A DNA stretch of 46,634 nt, from NCBI GenBank assembly GCA_963623095.1, contig CAVFKD010000008.1:1-46634 (forward strand), read 5' to 3'. The DNA comes from UBA3210 sp963623095 (GTDB taxonomy: Bacteria > Bacillota_I > Bacilli_A > RFN20 > CAG-449). This document shows positions 1 through 9,037 of this stretch, one piece after another. The notes below the pieces were generated by a model. That model did no database searches, was not told the DNA's origin, and saw only the letters and a list, made by a program, of their open reading frames with translations. Both the position numbers and the translations under genes were made by a program. The number at the start of each line of letters is the position of its first letter. The first letter of the stretch is position 1.

Positions 1-1
1 G

Positions 2-64
2 GTATCACTAGGTGAACCTTTAAGCATTGCGCAAGACTTTGCATTATCTTGTGATATTATGTAA
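2..64 (+). CDS. C-terminal end of an unidentified protein (5' truncated)
   Basis: An open frame enters from the left edge and ends at TAA (62-64), leaving about 20 residues that end in ...LSCDIM. The fragment is too short to assign a family. It is plausible as a real gene end because a hairpin (78-100) follows directly and the next gene is convergent, but chance cannot be excluded. Confidence 0.3.
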   Translation, partial: VSLGEPLSIAQDFALSCDIM

Positions 65-77
65 TACAAGGTAATAA

Positions 78-100
78 TTACACTTACATAACAAGTGTAA
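78..100. terminator. Hairpin between two convergent gene ends
   Basis: TTACACTT (78-85) and AAGTGTAA (93-100) form a perfect 8-bp stem with a 7-nt loop, between a plus-strand open frame ending at 64 and a minus-strand gene ending at 104. Neither side has a good T-tract, so termination is inferred from position and symmetry. Confidence 0.35.
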
Positions 101-103
101 AAA

Positions 104-457
104 TTAAATATATAAAAATTCTGGTGTTACTATATACTTTACACCTGCATCTTTAAGTTTTTGTATTATTTCTTTTATATAGACAGCTCTACCTTTATTT
201 AAAATTCCACCGTTTATTAATATGTTCTTACTCTCAATAAAATTGTATTGAGAAAGTTTAGATATAGTTTTTATTTGATTTAAGTCAGCTTTATTATCTT
301 TTGCTAATATAACTGTATATTCTTTTGAATCCCATTCTATTCCCTCTGTAATAGAAGTTGCAAAAGAATATCCGCAATATTCACAAGTGAAATTTTTTGC
401 TGATCCATCTATTACTACCTTTAATTCTTTTCCACAATTTGGACATTTATTTTCCAT
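104..457 (-). CDS. Zinc-ribbon protein with ribosomal L7/L12 C-terminal-like domain
   Basis: A 117-residue protein. Residues 5-30 hold CPNC and CEYC pairs, a typical zinc ribbon. From about residue 46 the rest can be laid by eye along the L7/L12 C-terminal domain: an EYTVIL strand, an IK-containing helix, an ESKN segment where L7/L12 has EAKD, and a final helix KEIIQKLKDAGVK matching the L7/L12 pattern of alternating Lys/Leu before an AGA-V turn. In L7/L12 this fold binds translation factors; a similar role here is inference. The start is supported by GTGGAG just upstream. The gene stands alone, with a candidate promoter at 471-497. Function is not established, and the domain match needs a structure-based check. 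Confidence 0.75.
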   Translation of the reverse strand: MENKCPNCGKELKVVIDGSAKNFTCEYCGYSFATSITEGIEWDSKEYTVILAKDNKADLNQIKTISKLSQYNFIESKNILINGGILNKGRAVYIKEIIQKLKDAGVKYIVTPEFLYI

Positions 458-788
458 TTTTATAACTCCACTTATATTGTTATATACCTTATGTCAATCA
501 AACACAACATCTTATGTCGCAAGAAAATGTAAATTTATTTTTTCCATTAAACATATGTTAAAAACATAGTAAATCCATTATATTATTCATATACTTTTTA
601 TTTGCGCTTCTATTTACACTCGGTAAATTTGCAATTAAACTTAAATTTTTGCATCATTCTATACTTTAACAAAATTATTTATAAGTAAATACCACTCAAT
701 TAAATAATACATTAAGTTAAATTCTATACCTATTTGATTCTTGTTAAAGATAATGCAAAAAAGGAGTTATAAATTCAATTTATATTAA
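458..788. other. AT-rich intergenic region without a gene
   Basis: About 330 bases separate two minus-strand genes. I see the candidate promoter at 471-497 and a 15-nt palindrome, ATAAATTCAATTTAT, at 769-783 just beyond the stop of the upstream gene, which could be a weak terminator. I recognise no open frame with a ribosome binding site and no structured RNA. Confidence 0.6.
471..497 (-). promoter_or_regulatory. Candidate promoter for the zinc-ribbon gene
   Basis: Read on the minus strand there is a perfect TTGACA (-35, 497-492) and TATAAG (-10, 476-471). The spacer is only 15 bp, shorter than the usual 17, so this is tentative. It lies just upstream of the gene starting at 457. Confidence 0.35.
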
Positions 789-1385
789 TTAATTTTCTTC
801 TCTTTCAAATGAATAATCACAATATTTTCCACCTTCACCGATTCTTTGAGTGTAATAGAATTTAGTATGAGGTAATTCACTATACATTAAATTGTCAACC
901 GCGCAGAATCCCTTAGTCATTTCACTCATACCATATTTAGTAAATATTTGAGCGAATATACATTTATTAGTTGTCATTGAGAATTTATATTTATGAGTTT
1001 TAGGAAATTCTATATCCCAACCATATCCACAAGTTTTCTTTATTTTTAAAGGCATTATCTTCTTTAATAAAGGAACAAAGAATTTATGAGAAGCTAAATT
1101 TTGCATTGATTTAACTTTAGGTCTAAGATATTCATACATAGCATCAAAGACTATCTTTTGACTTTCTTCTTTAGTCTTTCCTTTTTCCATATACATCCAA
1201 ACTAATCCTAAAGAAGAAAATAAATTACATAAATATTCATAATTAGCCTTATCTGTATATTCTTTATTCTCGGAAATTAATTTATCGATATACTTTAAAG
1301 TGATCTCGTATTCTTCTTTGTTTAATTTTTTTGATAAATCAATAAATCTAGATTTTTTTAACATTTTATTTGCCTTATATTTCAT
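789..1385 (-). CDS. L-2-amino-thiazoline-4-carboxylate hydrolase-like protein (PF14196 type)
   Basis: A 198-residue soluble protein. Its C-terminal part contains the pattern I associate with PF14196: a Cys-rich stretch (TTNKCIFAQIF), then GFCAVDNLMYSEL, then a closing RIGEGGKYCDYSF. PF14196 is named after an enzyme of 2-aminothiazoline-4-carboxylate to cysteine conversion, but most members are untested, so the substrate here is unknown. I chose the ATG at 1385 because GGAGG sits 5 nt upstream; a TTG four codons earlier overlaps that ribosome binding site and is unlikely to be used. The gene follows a diguanylate cyclase on the same strand but is separated from it by a strong terminator (1405-1424), so it probably depends on read-through or a promoter inside the upstream gene. 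Confidence 0.72.
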   Translation of the reverse strand: MKYKANKMLKKSRFIDLSKKLNKEEYEITLKYIDKLISENKEYTDKANYEYLCNLFSSLGLVWMYMEKGKTKEESQKIVFDAMYEYLRPKVKSMQNLASHKFFVPLLKKIMPLKIKKTCGYGWDIEFPKTHKYKFSMTTNKCIFAQIFTKYGMSEMTKGFCAVDNLMYSELPHTKFYYTQRIGEGGKYCDYSFEREEN

Positions 1386-1400
1386 ATTTACCTCCAAAAC

Positions 1401-1424
1401 AAAAAACTAGTATCGCTACTAGTT
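1401..1424 (-). terminator. Intrinsic terminator of the membrane diguanylate cyclase
   Basis: Read on the minus strand, AACTAGTA and TACTAGTT form an 8-bp stem around a GCGA (GNRA) tetraloop, followed by a run of T. The stem includes the TAG stop codon of the cyclase gene, so stop and terminator overlap. Confidence 0.8.
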
Positions 1425-2510
1425 ATTTTTTTCTAATTCTTCCTTATTTTTATACATCTCGTCATCCGCTTTATCTAAGACATCAATAAATACATCCTTT
1501 TTAGGATCAAAGTTTGCTTTACCATAACTTACATTTGGGAACTTAGAATCTTCTTTCATGTATTTAGAAATAATGGAAGAAAAATCATTGTTTAATTCAT
1601 CTACTTTTTCCCTATGATGAGTAATAATGACGCAGAATTCATCTCCACCATATCGATAAGCTTTTCCATAACGTCCATATGCTTTTCTTAATGCAACGCC
1701 TACTTTTTTTAATACTTCATCACCATAAACATGGCCATATTCATCGTTAACATGTTTAAAATGGTTTACATCAAAATAAATAATAACGGCATTTTTTGAT
1801 AAGTTATTAATTGTATTGTCAAATTCAATTCTATTTAATAAATCAGTAAGTCCATCAGTATTAGAAAGAACATCACCATAGAATTTAAAAATTAAAACTG
1901 CCGATATACTTAAAGTCAACCATTCAACACGGATGTCGTTATAAAATAAATGTAACAATACTCCAACCGCGATAAATAATGTAACTAAATAATTAGGAAT
2001 CAAATATTTAATATTTCTATTTCTAAATGCTTTAATTGAAGTATATACGAAATAAATAATCGCGATGATATAAGTAACATAATAAACAAAATATAAATTA
2101 CCATGTGAATATCCATTGCTAGAAGAAACATTAAATACAATTCCAGTAAAACAAGATACAAACTCAAAGATAATATTTATACCCAATATTCCTAAAGCTA
2201 CATAGTCAATTATACCTAATTTTTTAACCTCTTTTCTAAAGATTAATCCTGGCAAGAAACCAACAAATGGGGCTAAAGAAAATTCAAAGAATTTAACTAA
2301 GATATGTAAAATTCTAACTGTTTCTGAATATTCTACTTTTTGTAATTGTATTCCAGCCCATTCACATAATCCACATATTGCAATTAAAGCAACAAGTAAA
2401 ATAGAATAAAGCTTTCTAGATTTATTTAAAGACGAGTTTAAACATATGGAAACAATCATAATTGCCATTCCACAAACGATCAAAATTAAATTCGCTGTAT
2501 AAAAGTCCAT
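1419..2510 (-). CDS. Membrane-bound diguanylate cyclase (GGDEF)
   Basis: A 363-residue protein. The N-terminal half (about 1-210) has seven or so hydrophobic segments, resembling the 7TM sensor domains found ahead of signalling outputs in Firmicutes. The C-terminal GGDEF domain starts at the DGLTDLLNR motif and has the signature at residues 288-292 (RYGGDEF) and the metal-binding Asp in IIYFDVNHF. It should convert two GTP to cyclic di-GMP at the inner face of the membrane. The position for an inhibitory I-site (RxxD, five residues before GGDEF) reads RYGK, so product feedback through that site is not expected. The start has only a weak ribosome binding site (GTGAT) but is the natural beginning of the first helix. 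The sensed signal is unknown. Confidence 0.9.
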   Translation of the reverse strand: MDFYTANLILIVCGMAIMIVSICLNSSLNKSRKLYSILLVALIAICGLCEWAGIQLQKVEYSETVRILHILVKFFEFSLAPFVGFLPGLIFRKEVKKLGIIDYVALGILGINIIFEFVSCFTGIVFNVSSSNGYSHGNLYFVYYVTYIIAIIYFVYTSIKAFRNRNIKYLIPNYLVTLFIAVGVLLHLFYNDIRVEWLTLSISAVLIFKFYGDVLSNTDGLTDLLNRIEFDNTINNLSKNAVIIYFDVNHFKHVNDEYGHVYGDEVLKKVGVALRKAYGRYGKAYRYGGDEFCVIITHHREKVDELNNDFSSIISKYMKEDSKFPNVSYGKANFDPKKDVFIDVLDKADDEMYKNKEELEKNN

Positions 2511-2543
2511 ATCATCACTTTCTTTCTTAACTAAAAATAGTAT

Positions 2544-2572
2544 TATATTTTTTCTTCATTCATTCAACAAAA
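2544..2572 (-). promoter_or_regulatory. Candidate promoter for the diguanylate cyclase
   Basis: On the minus strand, TTGTTG (2572-2567) and a perfect TATAAT (2549-2544) are separated by 17 bp, a good SigA spacing with a half-matching -35 box. Confidence 0.5.
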
Positions 2573-2633
2573 ATCGTACTAATTTTATCAATATAATATC
2601 TTTTTTTACAAAAATATATTAAATTTAACGAAA

Positions 2634-2657
2634 AACTAACTAGTTTCCTAGTTAGTT
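2634..2657 (-). terminator. Intrinsic terminator of the membrane hydrolase gene
   Basis: Read on the minus strand, AACTAACTAG and CTAGTTAGTT form a perfect 10-bp stem with a GAAA tetraloop, followed by TTT. It begins three bases after the hydrolase stop codon. Confidence 0.8.
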
Positions 2658-2660
2658 ATC

Positions 2661-4394
2661 TTACAATATTGCGATTATTGCCGCGGAAGTAATCATGATG
2701 CCTTGGAATAAGAAAGAAGATAATAATGCTCCATAAAGTCTATTATCTAACTTTCTACCTAAATAACTACCTAAAGGTAATGTCAACACATACATTAAAA
2801 TCATATTTTGCATTTGTCCTATAAATCCAGAATAGCTCCTTATTGCCAAATAGAATAAGACAAATAAGAATAAAGCAACGTATTGAATTAAGTTATATAG
2901 TATATATGTTCTAGTTTTTACTTTAGCCTTTTTTAACATATCTGTTTCGACTCCAGAAATATAATATCCAACGCTCATAAGGATCGTCGCAAAAACTAAC
3001 CAAAATATTCTTATGTTCCAAGGAATTAAATTATACATACTCATTTTTAAAATAAACCAGCTAAAGCCACATATTCCTAAAACTACAATCACACATTCAA
3101 TAATATTCTTTTTATTGGTTTTTACTTTAAAAGTTATACGAGGTAATTTACCTTCTGTACCTTTCAATTTTCCTTTGCGATAGAAAAATAACATTGTTAA
3201 ACCATATCCAGCGATACAGCACATATATGGAATATTCATAACTGGTGAACCAAAAGGTAACACCACACAAATACAACAAATAATAACTCCTATTACCAAT
3301 CCAGGAAGCCATAATAATAATTTTCTTAATAAAAAGTCTTTTTCACTCACTAATGTAGGTATTTCATCATGATAAGGATTTAAATTTTCTTCTACTTCAC
3401 CTTTAGGAATATAAGTAAGTGAGAATAAACTAAATCCAATTCCAATTAAAGCAAATGCCCAGCTAAAATAAATAAAAGTAATAAATATGCTAGGATAAAC
3501 TGAAGAAGTATTTGTTATATCACTAATAGAAGCATTAACGTAATTTGCGAATTTATATGAATACATTTGATATGAATGAAGTATTCCTGAAGTTACTCCA
3601 ACAGTTATTTTTCCTCCATATGAATTAGTAACGCTAAAATCTGTTGTCCCTCTTTCAATAGGTGCATTTTGTCCGGATAATTTTTCACTGATTCTTAATA
3701 TATCATAAGAAGAAACTACATCATCCGCGGTAGAACCAAATAAATATACATTTGTATCTTTTATAGCTTCAGGAGAATAATTAACCCATGGATATTCACT
3801 TTCATCATTAGTTGACGCAAATAAACTTGCTTGAGCGTTATGTTCATAATTTACTTCTGGAGAAAAAAGGATGATATTTTTAATATTCTTCTTTTCTAAT
3901 TTGGTAGTTGCATCATCCATATTATAATCATACATTAATCTAAGGATTGATCTTCCACCCATTGAATGTCCCATTAAAATAATATTTTCATAATCAATGT
4001 TGGACTTTTGATGTAAAAAATTTAATGCATCATCAATTTCTTTTGGTATTGCATCAGTTTTTGCGTTATCAAAGCCGATTCGACCATAGCTTTCTCCTTG
4101 TCCAGAATAATCAAAAGTCATCACTGACATATTATTCATTAAAAATGCATTAGCCATTGGTCTCCATTTGGCACGATCACAAGAATAGCCTGGACATATT
4201 AAAACTGCATATTTCGCATTTTTCTTTTCAAAATAAGTCCCTTTTAAAGTTACTTCATCATCTTTATAAGTAGAAGCAAATGATATCTCTTGTCCTCCAA
4301 AACTATTATAACTAGATATAATAGAAAAGATGATAGATGCAACAATTGATACTATTCCTATAATAAAAAATATTAGTTTATTTTTGTTTTTCAT
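2661..4394 (-). CDS. Membrane-anchored alpha/beta hydrolase with C-terminal membrane domain
   Basis: A 577-residue protein. Helix 1 (about 8-28) anchors it. An alpha/beta-hydrolase domain follows (about 50-290), with the oxyanion-region CPGYSCDRAKW, a DYSGQGES loop, the nucleophile elbow GHSMGG with Ser144, and probable acid and base in GSTADD and ILHSYQ. The domain resembles serine hydrolases acting on acyl or peptide bonds and should face outside. The C-terminal half has six to eight hydrophobic segments interrupted by a charged loop (about 340), an unusual tail whose role I do not recognise. The start has AGGA upstream. The gene is flanked by terminators on both sides and so appears monocistronic. 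The substrate is not predictable from sequence. Confidence 0.82.
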   Translation of the reverse strand: MKNKNKLIFFIIGIVSIVASIIFSIISSYNSFGGQEISFASTYKDDEVTLKGTYFEKKNAKYAVLICPGYSCDRAKWRPMANAFLMNNMSVMTFDYSGQGESYGRIGFDNAKTDAIPKEIDDALNFLHQKSNIDYENIILMGHSMGGRSILRLMYDYNMDDATTKLEKKNIKNIILFSPEVNYEHNAQASLFASTNDESEYPWVNYSPEAIKDTNVYLFGSTADDVVSSYDILRISEKLSGQNAPIERGTTDFSVTNSYGGKITVGVTSGILHSYQMYSYKFANYVNASISDITNTSSVYPSIFITFIYFSWAFALIGIGFSLFSLTYIPKGEVEENLNPYHDEIPTLVSEKDFLLRKLLLWLPGLVIGVIICCICVVLPFGSPVMNIPYMCCIAGYGLTMLFFYRKGKLKGTEGKLPRITFKVKTNKKNIIECVIVVLGICGFSWFILKMSMYNLIPWNIRIFWLVFATILMSVGYYISGVETDMLKKAKVKTRTYILYNLIQYVALFLFVLFYLAIRSYSGFIGQMQNMILMYVLTLPLGSYLGRKLDNRLYGALLSSFLFQGIMITSAAIIAIL

Positions 4395-4448
4395 AATAAA
4401 ATGTCCTTTTTATTATTTTACTATATTTCTTTAAAAAATAAACAAATA

Positions 4449-4479
4449 AAAAATTAAGAACTGTTCATTCTTAATTTTT
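4449..4479 (-). terminator. Intrinsic terminator of the lipase-ATPase operon
   Basis: AAAAATTAAGAA (4449-4460) pairs with TTCTTAATTTTT (4468-4479) around a 7-nt loop, just beyond the stop codon of the P-type ATPase. The A/T ends give a U-tract in minus-strand RNA. Confidence 0.75.
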
Positions 4480-4480
4480 G

Positions 4481-7030
4481 TTAGTTATGATGTTTAATTT
4501 TTTTAGTTAAATTCAATAAAAAGAAATATAAAGGTAATCCAATAAGTATGAATAATCCTAAAGTCAAATAACATTGTAATGCTTGAGAATTTAAACTAAT
4601 TAAGGAAGGACAATTCCAAGGTTGGAAGATTTCTTTTATAAATTGGCAATGGAAGATATTTCCATCGTTAGATTTAAACATTGAAAACGTTGTTGCTTTG
4701 CCTCCAATAAAAGAAGTCGGTGAGAAAAATCCTGCGATAAAGGAAGAAGCAATAGTTAAAATTAATACTCCTTTACGATATTTATTGTGAGGATAAGTCA
4801 TCGCGATCATAACAATAATTCCTGATAATGTAGTTAATAAAGATATCATCGTACTAACATTGGAATTATTAAATACAGGTTTATTTCCAAATGTTAACGA
4901 TATTTGATTAATCAAAATTGGTAATATTGCTCCTAGTGTCATAAAACATCCTGACAATAAAGCTTTAAATAAAACATTTTCTTTAAAACTACCTTTAATA
5001 GGATCTTTAGAACCTTCTAAAGATAATAAAAATCCACCTAAAGCAATAACGCTAAATTGCATTAAATAAATATTTTCAACACTGAACCACATCTGTCCTT
5101 TTTTAAAAGGTATTAATAAAAGAGATAATAATACAAAGCACGTAGTTTTCATTAAAAATAATGTCGCAGTTCTTTGAATGTTATTAACAACTCTTCTTCC
5201 TTGCGAAATAACTTCTTTTAAATGCACAAAATCATTGTCCATTAAAATAACATCGCTACAAGCTTTCGCCGCATCAGTTGCTTTTTTAAAAGTAATAGAA
5301 GCATTCGCTTTTCTTAAAGCAAGAATATCATTAACTCCATCACCTGTCATACCAACTTTTTTATTTTTAGCTTGTAAAGCTTCAATAATAGCCTTTTTTT
5401 GTTCAGGAGAAACACGTGCGAATATAACATATTTATCAACTAAAGAAGGTATTTCTTCTAAAGAAACATTTTCTAAAGAGATATATTTATCAGTATTTTT
5501 AACTCCGCATTGACTTGCAATATTACTAACGGTCAAAGGATTATCACCAGAAATAATCTTTACATCAACATGATTTTCATAAAAATAAGCAATAGTTTCT
5601 TTCGCGGATGTTCTAATATTATCTTTTAAAATGAATAAGCCTATCAATGTATCATCTTTTTTAAAAGCAATTACTCTATTTCCTAAAGATGATTCTTTTT
5701 TCACCATTTCATATTCTTTTGAATTGATATCAATTAAATATTCAGGTGCGCCTAAAACTAATTTAGTTCCATCTTTATATTTTAACAAAGAAGATTTAGC
5801 CTTACTTGAAAAAGGAATATATTCAATATTATCTACTTTATCATTTCCATATTTATTTTTTAAAGCTATCGCAGTTTGATTATTATCACTTGAGGCATAA
5901 TTAAATTCTTTTATATATTTAATAACTTCGTTTTTATCGATAAATAATATTTCTTTTTCTACTTCCATAGTTCCATCGGTTAAAGTACCAGTTTTATCTA
6001 AACAAATAGTATCAACACGCGATAAATTTTCTAATGAATACAAATCTTGAATTAAAGTATTTTCTTTCGCGAGTCTTATAATAGATATCGCCAAAGTTAA
6101 AGATGTTAATAAAACTAATCCTGTTGGAATTACTCCAATTGCAAAAGCTCCAACTGTTAAAACAATTCTTGCCCATGTAGACGCGGAAGTTAAAGAATAA
6201 GTAACATCAAGACTTTCTGACCAAACACTAGGATCATTACCCCATCTTGATACTTTATAAACTAGTGTTGAAGTAACAACTATTACTATACCTATTAAAA
6301 CTAAAGCTAAAAATTTAATTAAAGTAAAAATTGATACCATTAATTCAGATTTATTTTTAGAAATAGATTTTACTTTATTTGATAACTTACTTGCATAGGT
6401 ATCTTCTCCTACACTTGTTACTATACCTTTAGTTGAACCAACAATAATAGATGAGCCTGATAATAACTTATCACCTTTATTTTTTTTAACTAAATCTGAT
6501 TCACCTGTTAATAAAGATTCATCTACTTCGACACTTCCATCAAGTAATAAAATATCGCATACTACTTGGTCTCCTGCATTTAAAATAATAATATCATCAA
6601 GAACTATATTTTCAGAGAATATTGTTTCTTTCTTTCCATCTCTAATAACGCTTGTTTTTGCTTTATTTACAATATTAATTTTATGAAGAACTTTTTTAGA
6701 ATGAATTTCTTGAACACTTCCTATAATGGAATTAACAAAAACAGGAATAATAAATGTAAATTTAGAATAGCCAAAATATTCATCCGCGACTTTTTTATTT
6801 CCGCTGAGATTTAAATAAATAACAAAGAATAAGAATACTAAACAAATCGAAATTAAGACAACATTAAAAGAATTAAAGAAGTTATCAAAGATAATCCTTC
6901 CATAAGATTTTTCAACTTTAGAAGTATTTTTATTTATATAGCCTTTTTTAATTCTTTCTTCTACTTGTGATTTATTAAGTCCTTCATCGGAAGAAGGAGA
7001 AATTCTTTCTATTTCAATTTTCTTTTTCAT
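4481..7030 (-). CDS. P-type cation-transporting ATPase (CtpE-like)
   Basis: An 849-residue ion pump. Visible parts in order are two N-terminal helices; the actuator domain with LTGES; a membrane pair with the M4 motif IPTGLVLLTS; the phosphorylation site DKTGTLTDG with Asp345; the hinge motif MTGDGVNDILALRKA; then six C-terminal helices. The M4-to-DKTGT stretch resembles CtpE-type ATPases, linked to calcium transport in mycobacteria, more than MgtA or copper pumps; the ion is therefore uncertain. The M4 motif has Thr where many cation pumps have an acidic residue (PEG), which may change ion preference. Its ATG lies 2 nt after the stop of the lipase-like lipoprotein with no ribosome binding site of its own, so translation is probably coupled. 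The regulator candidate is the divergent XRE-membrane protein at 9038. Confidence 0.92.
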   Translation of the reverse strand: MKKKIEIERISPSSDEGLNKSQVEERIKKGYINKNTSKVEKSYGRIIFDNFFNSFNVVLISICLVFLFFVIYLNLSGNKKVADEYFGYSKFTFIIPVFVNSIIGSVQEIHSKKVLHKINIVNKAKTSVIRDGKKETIFSENIVLDDIIILNAGDQVVCDILLLDGSVEVDESLLTGESDLVKKNKGDKLLSGSSIIVGSTKGIVTSVGEDTYASKLSNKVKSISKNKSELMVSIFTLIKFLALVLIGIVIVVTSTLVYKVSRWGNDPSVWSESLDVTYSLTSASTWARIVLTVGAFAIGVIPTGLVLLTSLTLAISIIRLAKENTLIQDLYSLENLSRVDTICLDKTGTLTDGTMEVEKEILFIDKNEVIKYIKEFNYASSDNNQTAIALKNKYGNDKVDNIEYIPFSSKAKSSLLKYKDGTKLVLGAPEYLIDINSKEYEMVKKESSLGNRVIAFKKDDTLIGLFILKDNIRTSAKETIAYFYENHVDVKIISGDNPLTVSNIASQCGVKNTDKYISLENVSLEEIPSLVDKYVIFARVSPEQKKAIIEALQAKNKKVGMTGDGVNDILALRKANASITFKKATDAAKACSDVILMDNDFVHLKEVISQGRRVVNNIQRTATLFLMKTTCFVLLSLLLIPFKKGQMWFSVENIYLMQFSVIALGGFLLSLEGSKDPIKGSFKENVLFKALLSGCFMTLGAILPILINQISLTFGNKPVFNNSNVSTMISLLTTLSGIIVMIAMTYPHNKYRKGVLILTIASSFIAGFFSPTSFIGGKATTFSMFKSNDGNIFHCQFIKEIFQPWNCPSLISLNSQALQCYLTLGLFILIGLPLYFFLLNLTKKIKHHN

Positions 7031-7032
7031 AA

Positions 7033-8889
7033 TTATTTATTTTTTTCAGGATAAGTAGTTGTTTTAATGTCTATTCCTTGATTTACTTCTCCTTTTGAGT
7101 ATTCTTCTAATCCATAATTAAAGCTAGTTTGATCAAAATAAGTTAAAGAATATGATGTAGCTTCATTAATTTCAATTTGATAAACTTGCTCTACTGGTAT
7201 ATAAAAATAAACTTGGCTAGAATAATTTCCTCCCGTGAGAGAAGAATTAATATCAAAATAACCACCTTCTAATTTTCCAACAATTACATTATTTGAATCT
7301 TTAATAACAATTTTAGTGTTTTCAGAACAAGAATTAACACTTAATAAATAATATGATCCATCAGAATTATAATCAATTATTGAAGAATTATAATTAGGAT
7401 CTAAAGCCATTAAATGGGCTAAAACAATTTCTGGATTAGTCGCTTCTAAAATAGCTTTAATATTAGTTGTATTTAATAATGAAGTTAAAAAAGAACTATT
7501 CAAAATAAATATTGATGCAAGCATATGCAAGAAAGAATTTAAAGTTGTAGATAATGTTTCTGCTTTAATATCAAGGCCTAAAGAAACTAAATTAGAACGA
7601 AGCAATACTAAAAAATCTTTAATAAATGCTGAAGTATCATTTAATAAATTATTGATATAAATATCAACATTACTTGAAGAAATTAAATATCTAACTAAAT
7701 TCATCGCAAGGGTTTTTAAAGTAAATTTAGGTGTACCATTTTTAAAGATAACACTGAGCAATTCTTCTAATCCTTCTTGATAATTTGTGTAGTAATTTTC
7801 TTGAGATTGAATACCAAAGAAAGCAACTGTTTCTAAAAATTCATCTAAATATAATGAAACGTTATAATTTAAATTTACACGGTTATTAATAATACTATAA
7901 GAAGCATTTTCTTCTTTAGTTAAACTAAAATCATCGATAGTATAATCTCCAATAGTATCTTTTGCTTGTAAATCTTCATAATAATCTTTCATCTTCGCGA
8001 TTAATTGTTTATATGAAGCATTTTTAGTTGAATCAGGTAAATAATAATCACTTCCATATAAAGTAAAATCAAATTGTTTAAAGCCAATTTTAGTATAAAT
8101 ATTATTAGAATTAATAACATTATGAATATTGTTATACATCTTATCTTTAGGAGAAATTTCTTCAGTGGAAGAAACACCCATTGGTGCATCAAAACAATAT
8201 CCATAGACATCTTCTTTTTGTAAAGTAACTTTATTAAATAAAGATGTATTTTGGCTTATCATTTTATCGATTTGACCTAAAGCGATATTATTAATCGCAC
8301 CTCCACGAGAATAACCAACGCTCCAAAGTTTTATTTCACCACTTATAGAATTTGAAGAAATATAATTTTCTAATTCTTTTAAATATTCTTTACTTGCTTC
8401 AAAAAAGCCTTGATGGCCTAAAACTTCCTTACCATCACCAAATTTAACATTATTAGCCCATTCAGTTTCATAGTTTTTACCGCGTATTGCCACCGCGATT
8501 AAAGTTTTATTTTCTATTTTCTTTTGACCAATAATAATACCTACAGAAGATGCAGTAGGTTTATTTTCATATCCATCATTAACGTATATTTTATTAAATC
8601 CATAATTTTTTAAAAAATTCGAAGCATTTATATCTCTATCTAAATATCCATCAGAGATATTTTCTCCATTAAATGCGCTCATGGATAAAGACATTGAGCA
8701 AGTTGATAAAGAAGGATTATAGATACTTCCATCTTTAGAAAAATAATCATCTTCGTAATAAGCAACTGCATTATAAGATTTATCTTCCGCGGTTGCATAT
8801 TTAAAAGTATATTCACGGTTATTAGATCCGCAAGAAGTAAGAATAAACGAGGAGATTAAGCTTAAACAAAGAATTTTTTTGAATTTCAT
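7033..8889 (-). CDS. Lipase-like lipoprotein (class 3 lipase / Mbeg1-like fold)
   Basis: A 618-residue secreted lipoprotein. The signal peptide ends in lipobox LTSC with Cys20, so it should be anchored on the outer face of the membrane. The central domain has the lipase elbow GYSRGG with Ser194, preceded by GHQGFFEASKEYLKELE, the layout of class 3-type lipases; an Asp in YCFDAPMG is a candidate acid. Residues about 340-500 are helical and rich in Leu/Ile and may form a lid or membrane-contact region. The last 120 residues look like a beta-sandwich. It is preceded by GGAAGGAG and a TATAAT (8932-8927, minus strand). Co-transcription with the ATPase suggests a link between envelope lipid turnover and ion balance, which is inference. 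Confidence 0.8.
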   Translation of the reverse strand: MKFKKILCLSLISSFILTSCGSNNREYTFKYATAEDKSYNAVAYYEDDYFSKDGSIYNPSLSTCSMSLSMSAFNGENISDGYLDRDINASNFLKNYGFNKIYVNDGYENKPTASSVGIIIGQKKIENKTLIAVAIRGKNYETEWANNVKFGDGKEVLGHQGFFEASKEYLKELENYISSNSISGEIKLWSVGYSRGGAINNIALGQIDKMISQNTSLFNKVTLQKEDVYGYCFDAPMGVSSTEEISPKDKMYNNIHNVINSNNIYTKIGFKQFDFTLYGSDYYLPDSTKNASYKQLIAKMKDYYEDLQAKDTIGDYTIDDFSLTKEENASYSIINNRVNLNYNVSLYLDEFLETVAFFGIQSQENYYTNYQEGLEELLSVIFKNGTPKFTLKTLAMNLVRYLISSSNVDIYINNLLNDTSAFIKDFLVLLRSNLVSLGLDIKAETLSTTLNSFLHMLASIFILNSSFLTSLLNTTNIKAILEATNPEIVLAHLMALDPNYNSSIIDYNSDGSYYLLSVNSCSENTKIVIKDSNNVIVGKLEGGYFDINSSLTGGNYSSQVYFYIPVEQVYQIEINEATSYSLTYFDQTSFNYGLEEYSKGEVNQGIDIKTTTYPEKNK

Positions 8890-8926
8890 AAATGTAATCT
8901 CCTTCCTTAATAAAGTTATTTTAATG

Positions 8927-8932
8927 ATTATA
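8927..8932 (-). promoter_or_regulatory. -10 element of the lipase-ATPase operon
   Basis: A perfect TATAAT on the minus strand, 38 nt before the lipoprotein start. No good -35 box at the usual distance, suggesting dependence on an activator or an extended contact. Confidence 0.35.
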
Positions 8933-8999
8933 AATAAAGATTAAAAGTAATTTTTATAATAAATTCCTTTTTAACTATTCTTTTTAATAAATTTTTCAT

Positions 9000-9005
9000 T
9001 ATAAT
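9000..9005 (+). promoter_or_regulatory. -10 element of the XRE-membrane regulator
   Basis: A perfect TATAAT 32 nt before the start codon, giving a short leader. The -35 region is not recognisable. It lies about 70 bp from the divergent -10 element at 8927. Confidence 0.35.
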
Positions 9006-9037
9006 ATGAATATTATAAAAGAAAGGAACTTCTAGAT

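Noticed and set aside
387..569. A plus-strand open frame of 60 codons opposite the zinc-ribbon gene
   Set aside because: It is antisense to a gene with clear domains and has no ribosome binding site.
1386..1397. An upstream TTG start for the PF14196-like gene
   Set aside because: It overlaps the GGAGG ribosome binding site of the ATG at 1385.
8001..8210. A minus-strand open frame inside the lipase-like gene in another frame
   Set aside because: No ribosome binding site; overlaps the catalytic-domain coding region.
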